Assembly (NCBI GenBank): GCA_964469555.1
Contig: CAYYAQ010000060.1
Coordinates: 1-29,564 of the forward strand
Origin: CAYYAQ01 sp964469555
Lineage (GTDB): Bacteria; Planctomycetota; UBA1135; UBA2386
Length of the DNA stretch: 29,564 nt
Direction of reading: 5' to 3'
The notes below the pieces were generated by a model, which saw only the letters and a program-made list of their open reading frames with translations, made no database searches and was not told the DNA's origin. The first letter of the stretch is position 1. Every line of letters begins with the position of its first letter. A program made the translations under genes and the position numbers. This document shows positions 24,488-29,564 of the stretch, piece after piece.

Positions 24488-24826
24488 ATGAAACGACTCG
24501 CCGTGGTGTTCGTGGTGATCGCGCTCGTCGCATCACTGACTTGGTTCTTCGTCGATTCCTCGCCCCTGCCGTGGACTGACCCGAGCGAAGCATCGACCGG
24601 GACGACCAACACGGTCGGGCGAGATCGAATCGCGGAGGACCGGGCAACTCGCGATCCGAAGAAGGGCCGGCAAGCCATTCTGGAAGCGGAACGCACCGAG
24701 GAGTCCGGCGACGGAGCGATGGTGCACGTGCGCGTCTTGCGCGAGTCCGACCCGCCAGAACTGTCGGAGATGACCGTGTGGGAGACCGTGGACGCAGGTT
24801 GCCGGCTCCGCGCCAGAGACTCCTGA
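24488..24826 (+). CDS. small membrane-anchored or exported protein, unknown
   Basis: This 112-residue protein has one N-terminal hydrophobic helix (LAVVFVVIALVASLTWFFV, residues 4-22) and then a charged, probably extracytoplasmic tail. I recognise no domain. It starts eight bases after the radical SAM stop, with AGGAGA close to the ATG, and its stop is eight bases before the cytochrome start, so it lies in the middle of the operon. It might be a cytochrome partner or anchor, but nothing in the sequence shows this. Confidence 0.65.
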   Translation: MKRLAVVFVVIALVASLTWFFVDSSPLPWTDPSEASTGTTNTVGRDRIAEDRATRDPKKGRQAILEAERTEESGDGAMVHVRVLRESDPPELSEMTVWETVDAGCRLRARDS

Positions 24827-24834
24827 GGAACGCC

Positions 24835-27222
24835 ATGGCCGAACTCCGTGCGGTGCAAGCGACGCTCCTGATTCTTCTCTTCGCCTCCAATTCGTGCAGC
24901 GAGGAAACGAGCACGCCGGTCGGAGTCCCCGTCGCTGCGCGCGACGTTTCGGGCGAGAGCGATCGGTACGGCCCGTTCCCACGAACGGTCGGGGGCTGGA
25001 AGGTGACTCGCGGCGCCGCCGCCGGCTACGTGTCCGACAAGGCCTGCGAGGAATGCCACAAGGAAGTGTGGGACAGCTTTCAGACGTCGGGGATGTCGAA
25101 GTCCTTTTTTCGACCCGATCCAGACCACGCGTTCGAGGATTTGGGGAAGCCCTTCTACCACCAAGCCACCGGCTTCTACTACGAGATGTCGGCGCGCGAC
25201 GGGAAGTACTGGCTCGAACGCTACTGCAAGGACGAGCGCGGCGAACGGTTCGCAGTGTTTCAGTCCAGGGTGGACTGGGTGATGGGAGTCGGCAACCCGG
25301 TGCGCGCGTACCTGACCCAGAATGCGCACGGGGAATTGTACCAACTGCCGATCTGCTGGTACGCGGATGGCGGGTGGGGCATGGCTCCGGGCTACGACCA
25401 CAAGGGTCATCAACGGTTCGAGCGGATGGTCGACCGAACGTGCATGTCCTGCCACAGCACCTACCCGGAGATGCCGGTCGGCGCCGACTTGCCACACAAG
25501 TCCAACGCTTTTCCGCACGACCTTTCGCCGGGCATCGGCTGCCAACGGTGCCACGGTCCGGGTTCGCGTCACGTCGAGTGGGCCAAAAGAACTCCTGAGG
25601 CGAGGGGAACGGCAGGAGGTCCGCACACGCGCATCTTGAACCCGGCCCGCTTCTCCGATCGACAGCGCGGCGACCTCTGTCTGATGTGCCACCTGGAGAC
25701 CGAGGCGCGGTACGGCAACATGCTGATCCGCGCGTTCGACCGACCGATGTTCTCCTTGCAGCCCGGCATGGATCTGGCGCGGTTCGTGTACCACCTGGAT
25801 CACGGAACGGAAGCGGAGCGGCGCTCGCGAATCCAGGCGGGTGGGCAGGCGTACCGCCTGCGCCTCAGCCGTTGCCATGCGGAGAGCGCCGGCAAGATGA
25901 CCTGCCTGACGTGCCACGATCCGCACCGGAAGATTCCCAAACGGGAACAGGCCGACTTCTACCGCGCGAAGTGCCTGCAATGCCACGCGCTGACGGACTG
26001 CAGTAAGGACGAGCTCGGACACACACGTGACCCGGCGAAAAGTGACTGCATTTCGTGCCACATGTTCGAAGCGCGCCCGGCCGATATCGTGCGCGTCGTC
26101 ATTCGGGACCACCTCATCAGGCGCCATCCGCCGGCGAGAGACCTGACGGCACCTCGTGTCGAGCAGCGGCCTGAGCGCAAGCCTCTCGACATCGTGCCGT
26201 TCTTTCCGGATCGCAGTGGCAAGGACCCGCTCTGGGATGTCTACGCTGGGTTCGGATCCAACTTCACCGCGACGGAGTCCTCGCTGCGCGAATGGAAACA
26301 CGCGTTCGGTCGCACGCGTCCACATCCGGTTGCCGCCTATGTCAACGTGGGGCGGGGCATGCTCGAGGCGGGTGATACGGCCGGAGCGATCGAGATCCTC
26401 GTAGAGGGAGTCAGTACGTTTGCAAAGTCCGCCGAAGCGCGATGGGTTCTGGGTCAAGCGCTTCTCCAGGCGGGCAAAGGGGCCTCGGCGCTCGCCGTTT
26501 TGTCGAAAGCCCACGAACTCGACGGGGAGAATCCGGGGATCGAGGGGTCCCTTGCCGATGCGTACGCGAGGGTCGGGCAACACCAGAGAGCCAAGGCAGC
26601 GTACGAACGAACCCTGGAGTCGCGACCTGACAGTTGGCTGACTTGGCAGCGATACGGGTACACCCTGTTCCGACTCGGCGATCTCGAAAGCGCGGTGAAC
26701 GCCCTCCACCGAGCGATTGCTCTCAATCCGGACGACGCCTACGCGTACCGGACCGTGTCTTCGATCCGCAAGCTCCAACGCGATGGGATAGGGACGCTTC
26801 GGATTCTAGAGCAGGGCTCGTCGCGCCTGCCCCAGCTGCAATCGGACCTCGTCGCGGCGTTGCTGCTTCCCGGTGACCCACTACTCCGCGACGACGCGCG
26901 GGCGCTGGCCCTCGCCGAGGAGACGGCGAAGAGGTTGCCAAAGGACGGTCGTAGCCGCCTGTACCTCGCGCTCGCGATGTTGCTCACCGATCACGCGGAT
27001 CGCGCCATGCCCGAAATCGAAGCAGCTCGACTGCTTGGCGCCGACGTCGCCTGCGAGAGTGCGTTGCGCTCCATCTACTGGATCCATCGCAACGACCGCG
27101 CGAAGGCCAACCAATTCCTCGCCAGGTTTCGGCGCGAACTCGAGGTGCCAGCAGACGAGCCGCTGCGGCAGACGCTCGTCGAATTCCTGCGGTCGCGGAC
27201 CGCGGCCCCGCGGAAGAAGTAG
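24835..27222 (+). CDS. seven-haem c-type cytochrome with C-terminal TPR repeats
   Basis: This 795-residue exported protein has a hydrophobic N-terminus (ATLLILLFASNSC, a weak lipobox or signal peptide). There are seven CxxCH haem sites at residues 71, 203, 236, 282, 357, 380 and 405: CEECH, CMSCH, CQRCH, CLMCH, CLTCH, CLQCH and CISCH. The family resembles the cytochrome c554-like proteins with doublecys-type clusters. From about 490 to 640 there are TPR-like helices (YVNVGRGMLEAGDTAGAIEIL, LGQALLQAGKGASALAVL, LADAYARVGQHQRAKAAY, YGYTLFRLGDLESAVNAL). It acts in the periplasm or on the outer surface; the electron partner is unknown. The start at 24835 has GAGGA six bases upstream. It is last in the operon. 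Confidence 0.88.
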   Translation: MAELRAVQATLLILLFASNSCSEETSTPVGVPVAARDVSGESDRYGPFPRTVGGWKVTRGAAAGYVSDKACEECHKEVWDSFQTSGMSKSFFRPDPDHAFEDLGKPFYHQATGFYYEMSARDGKYWLERYCKDERGERFAVFQSRVDWVMGVGNPVRAYLTQNAHGELYQLPICWYADGGWGMAPGYDHKGHQRFERMVDRTCMSCHSTYPEMPVGADLPHKSNAFPHDLSPGIGCQRCHGPGSRHVEWAKRTPEARGTAGGPHTRILNPARFSDRQRGDLCLMCHLETEARYGNMLIRAFDRPMFSLQPGMDLARFVYHLDHGTEAERRSRIQAGGQAYRLRLSRCHAESAGKMTCLTCHDPHRKIPKREQADFYRAKCLQCHALTDCSKDELGHTRDPAKSDCISCHMFEARPADIVRVVIRDHLIRRHPPARDLTAPRVEQRPERKPLDIVPFFPDRSGKDPLWDVYAGFGSNFTATESSLREWKHAFGRTRPHPVAAYVNVGRGMLEAGDTAGAIEILVEGVSTFAKSAEARWVLGQALLQAGKGASALAVLSKAHELDGENPGIEGSLADAYARVGQHQRAKAAYERTLESRPDSWLTWQRYGYTLFRLGDLESAVNALHRAIALNPDDAYAYRTVSSIRKLQRDGIGTLRILEQGSSRLPQLQSDLVAALLLPGDPLLRDDARALALAEETAKRLPKDGRSRLYLALAMLLTDHADRAMPEIEAARLLGADVACESALRSIYWIHRNDRAKANQFLARFRRELEVPADEPLRQTLVEFLRSRTAAPRKK

Positions 27223-27411
27223 GCCGGCCGCCCGCGATCTACCGTTTACGTTACGGGGAAAGACGGATGGCGCGCGCGTGGAATCTGATGCAGCTTCGAA
27301 TCGAACCGACTACGATTCGGGCAGCGTGGTTGGCGCAGCGAGTCGTCATCCGTTCGTGCATTGCGCCTCTGACCCTCACCTCGAAAGTCCGAACGGACCG
27401 CGACAAATCCC

Positions 27412-28365
27412 GTGATTCGCCTCCCCGGCACAAGAAGGAACGCGCTGGCGAAGACACTTCTCGTTTTCGGTGGTTTGCTAACCGGACTTCTGCTCGTGGA
27501 GGTCATTCTGTGGACGTGCGATCCGTTTGACTACACGGAAATCGAGGACCGAGATCTGCTCGCCAGCAACATCCTGTCGGTCGACGTGGGACGCCCGCGT
27601 CTCATCCCAGGGGTCCGCGCGGAATACCGGGACAAGCTGTTCGCGATCAACTCGGAAGGACTGCGCAACCGCGAGGTGCTGCGGGAGAAGCCTCCGTCAA
27701 CGTTTCGCATTATGGTCCTGGGCGGGTCCGTTCCGTTTGGTTGGGGTGTGCGCGAGAGCGAGTGTTTCCCACGCCTCATCGAGACTCGCCTCAACGAGGA
27801 TCGCGGCCGTAGTGCTACGTCCGTGGAAGTGGTGAACGCGGCTGTCCCCGGCTATGGGCTTCATCAGCAGCTGCAACAGATCGAGGAGATCGGGCACCGC
27901 TATTCCCCGGACATGGTGATCGTTCCCGTGATGTGGGGCAACGTGCCCTCGCACTCGTCGCGATCGAGCCGGTTCCTGTCACCGGGATTCCGAAAGAACA
28001 TCCGCACCCTGCGGCTCGTCGAAATCCTGTTCATGAAACTCATGGGCGATGACTCCGGGAACCCGTACTGGCGGCCGAGCGACCTCGATCCTCGTGGGGT
28101 GAAGGCCGTGAGTTTCGGTCTCGGGTTGTTCAAGCAGGTGTGCGACCGACTCGGCACCAGGATGATCGTGCTGGACGCGCTGGGCATCGACTCGCTGGTC
28201 GGCACGTGCGCGCGGCTCGGCGTATTCCGGATGCCGTTTCAGACCGACCTCCAATGGCTCAAGCGCCACCGCATCTCGGATCGCGATGCACACCCCGACG
28301 AGAAGGGCCACTTGCGAATTGCGAAGTGCGTGGTGAGGCAACTGAGGCTCGAGATTCCGCGCTAG
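27412..28365 (+). CDS. SGNH-hydrolase-like protein, membrane anchored
   Basis: This 317-residue protein starts at a GTG. An N-terminal membrane helix lies at about residues 13-34. The SGNH block I is present as MVLGGSVPFGWGV (S106), with Gly in place of the usual Asp of GDS. Block II-like VVNAAVPGYGLHQQ and block III-like MWGNV follow, and the last block is DAHPDEKGH with D292 and H294. The nucleophile, Asp and His are therefore all visible. Members remove or transfer acyl groups on glycans, lipids or peptides. No ribosome-binding site is obvious and it lies 189 bases from the cytochrome gene, so it is probably a separate unit. The substrate is unknown. Confidence 0.75.
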   Translation: MIRLPGTRRNALAKTLLVFGGLLTGLLLVEVILWTCDPFDYTEIEDRDLLASNILSVDVGRPRLIPGVRAEYRDKLFAINSEGLRNREVLREKPPSTFRIMVLGGSVPFGWGVRESECFPRLIETRLNEDRGRSATSVEVVNAAVPGYGLHQQLQQIEEIGHRYSPDMVIVPVMWGNVPSHSSRSSRFLSPGFRKNIRTLRLVEILFMKLMGDDSGNPYWRPSDLDPRGVKAVSFGLGLFKQVCDRLGTRMIVLDALGIDSLVGTCARLGVFRMPFQTDLQWLKRHRISDRDAHPDEKGHLRIAKCVVRQLRLEIPR

Positions 28366-28415
28366 CTTGCTGCCGGTGCGCCGTCGACTTCAAGTTCAAC
28401 GATTCGTAGCGCAAC

Positions 28416-29564
28416 TCAGTGTTCGAGGAAGTCGAGGATCAGGTTCTCGTTGAATTTCCGGAACTGAGGTTCGATGTAGCCTTCCTTGTTGAGGGCCCAG
28501 GTCCACCGGTTGGTACCGGAGCTGAACACCTTCGCCCCGGCATCGGACTCATAGTACACCGCCTCGGCATGGCCCTGGTGTCCCAACACGTCCATCGGAT
28601 CCGCGGTGAACACGACGTGAATCTTGTCGATGGGAATCGCTGCGATGCTGGAACGTTTCGCGCTCCACATCCGCGGCTCCTCAATCCTCACGTCACCCGG
28701 CGCCGAACGCTCGACCTCCGGATCCCGGTTGTCCCATTCGTGACCGATGATGTCGGCGACCCGATCGCCGACCTCGTAGCCGGTGTCGCGGAAGAGCGGG
28801 AGATCTATGTTGGCGACGCGGTACGCGAACCGCGGCTCGAGTTGCCGCCTGTAGGGGAGGTTGCTCTGGTAGGCGATACCGACGAGCATGTTCTCCGGGC
28901 ACCGAGCGCCGTCCCGAAAGCGTGCCGTCGCGTGCAGTTCCGGATCGTTGTCGACGCAGTCTCGGATCGGGTCGATCATCGACTTGTAGCAGACGAGCTG
29001 GCGGCCGCGGCTGTGGTCGGGGGCGTTGACGTCCACGTATCGAACCTGCCGGTACGCCGTGTTCGAACCGAGAAACAGCGTGTTGCCCCCGTGCGTGAAG
29101 ATTCTCTCGTAGTGCCGATCGAACTCGTCTTTCGCCCAGTATTCGTCGTGGCCTACCGAGATCAGGAGGCGGGGGGCGGACGCGACGTCCTTTGTCGCGA
29201 TGTCGAAGTTGGTCGTGTAGGCGACGGAGAACCCGCGCTCCTGCGCCAACTTCTCGAGCCACATGACGAAGTGGTATTCCCATTCCCAGAACTCCGACGG
29301 CGTGGGGCGGTCGAACGACACCATGCTCCCCTGGTTGGCGAAGACATCGGATTCGAACAACGACAGGCCACGGCCTTCGAACACACTCGGACTCTCGTCC
29401 GGGTAGAGGCTGTGGCCACCCCAGCGGTTGTACGCTTGGTAGGTAGCCGTGGCGAGCTTGACCAGGACGTCGGCCGGGCGCGATGGCGCGGTCGCCACGA
29501 TGAACGCGATGTCTCGGTCACGGTGCACGGTGACGACTTCACGTCCTGTGGCCGACCAGCAGAC
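28416..29564 (-). CDS. N,N-dimethylformamidase beta-subunit-like C-terminal region (cut by right edge)
   Basis: The frame is open from the right edge to a stop at 28416, giving 382 residues; in-frame codons continue past the GTG at 29528, so this is not the real start. The sequence has ATYQAYNRWGGHSLYP, a family mark of the large subunit C-terminal domain of N,N-dimethylformamidase, then LLISVGHDEYWAKDEFDRHY, THGGNTLFLGSNTAYRQVR and SGTNRWTWALNKEG near the end. The region resembles a glutamine-amidotransferase-like fold with a metal site. True DMFase cleaves dimethylformamide, but many members have unknown substrates and only the domain is supported. It faces the SGNH gene tail to tail with 50 bases between. 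Confidence 0.75.
   Translation of the reverse strand, partial: VCWSATGREVVTVHRDRDIAFIVATAPSRPADVLVKLATATYQAYNRWGGHSLYPDESPSVFEGRGLSLFESDVFANQGSMVSFDRPTPSEFWEWEYHFVMWLEKLAQERGFSVAYTTNFDIATKDVASAPRLLISVGHDEYWAKDEFDRHYERIFTHGGNTLFLGSNTAYRQVRYVDVNAPDHSRGRQLVCYKSMIDPIRDCVDNDPELHATARFRDGARCPENMLVGIAYQSNLPYRRQLEPRFAYRVANIDLPLFRDTGYEVGDRVADIIGHEWDNRDPEVERSAPGDVRIEEPRMWSAKRSSIAAIPIDKIHVVFTADPMDVLGHQGHAEAVYYESDAGAKVFSSGTNRWTWALNKEGYIEPQFRKFNENLILDFLEH

Noticed and set aside
24175..26778. 867-codon minus-strand open frame
   Set aside because: It is antisense to the radical SAM and seven-haem cytochrome genes. The composition is Arg-rich and has no motif.
1..29564. CRISPR array, tRNA or rRNA genes
   Set aside because: Intergenic stretches were read on both strands. 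No regularly spaced repeats, clover-leaf pattern or rRNA-like sequence was seen.

Overview
The window is a high-GC, densely coded bacterial region. Most genes run in short operons with 4-bp start/stop overlaps. A paired DUF1501/DUF1800 operon, a seven-haem cytochrome fused to TPR repeats, lipoprotein and twin-arginine signals, and a radical SAM protein joined to a STAS-like domain suggest a Gram-negative bacterium outside the classical aromatic-degrading Proteobacteria. Planctomycetota, Myxococcota or a related environmental lineage would fit. This placement is an inference from gene content; there is no rRNA or other marker gene in the window.

Layout. (1) 1-2492, minus strand: a YhaN-like AAA ATPase (cut by the left edge) and a YhaO/SbcD-like nuclease. 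(2) 2493-3323: a gene-poor stretch with two decayed, abutting fragments, an IS5-type transposase and a DUF3427-type tail. (3) 3324-5603: a hemerythrin, a DUF2249 protein and an NnrS/haem-copper-oxidase-like membrane protein, which resembles a nitric-oxide/redox stress set. It is followed on the other strand by an Rrf2 regulator that has lost its DNA-binding half. (4) 5630-7588, minus: a radical SAM protein with a C-terminal STAS-like domain. (5) 8052-16912, plus: the centrepiece, an operon of about 8.9 kb for central anaerobic benzoyl-CoA degradation by the Thauera-type route. It contains had, oah and dch, the four subunits of the ATP-dependent class I benzoyl-CoA reductase (bcrCBAD), an SDR dehydrogenase and a GNAT acetyltransferase. 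(6) 17087-21674, minus: a frameshifted lipoprotein, a membrane iron-sulfur protein, DUF1800 and DUF1501. (7) 21886-27222, plus: a DRE-TIM (isopropylmalate/homocitrate synthase-like) enzyme, a HemW-like radical SAM protein, a small membrane-anchored protein and a seven-haem TPR cytochrome. (8) 27412-28365, plus: an SGNH-hydrolase-like protein. (9) 28416-29564, minus: an N,N-dimethylformamidase-like C-terminal region cut by the right edge.

How the genes work together. BcrABCD uses ATP and a low-potential ferredoxin to reduce benzoyl-CoA to cyclohexa-1,5-diene-1-carbonyl-CoA. Dch hydrates it, Had oxidises the alcohol, and Oah hydrates and opens the ring to 3-hydroxypimeloyl-CoA. The SDR could take the next oxidation step. 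No ferredoxin, ferredoxin reductase or benzoate-CoA ligase lies in the window, so those must be elsewhere. The least explained unit is region 7, where a carbon-chain-forming enzyme is translationally coupled to a HemW-like protein and co-directional with a multihaem cytochrome.
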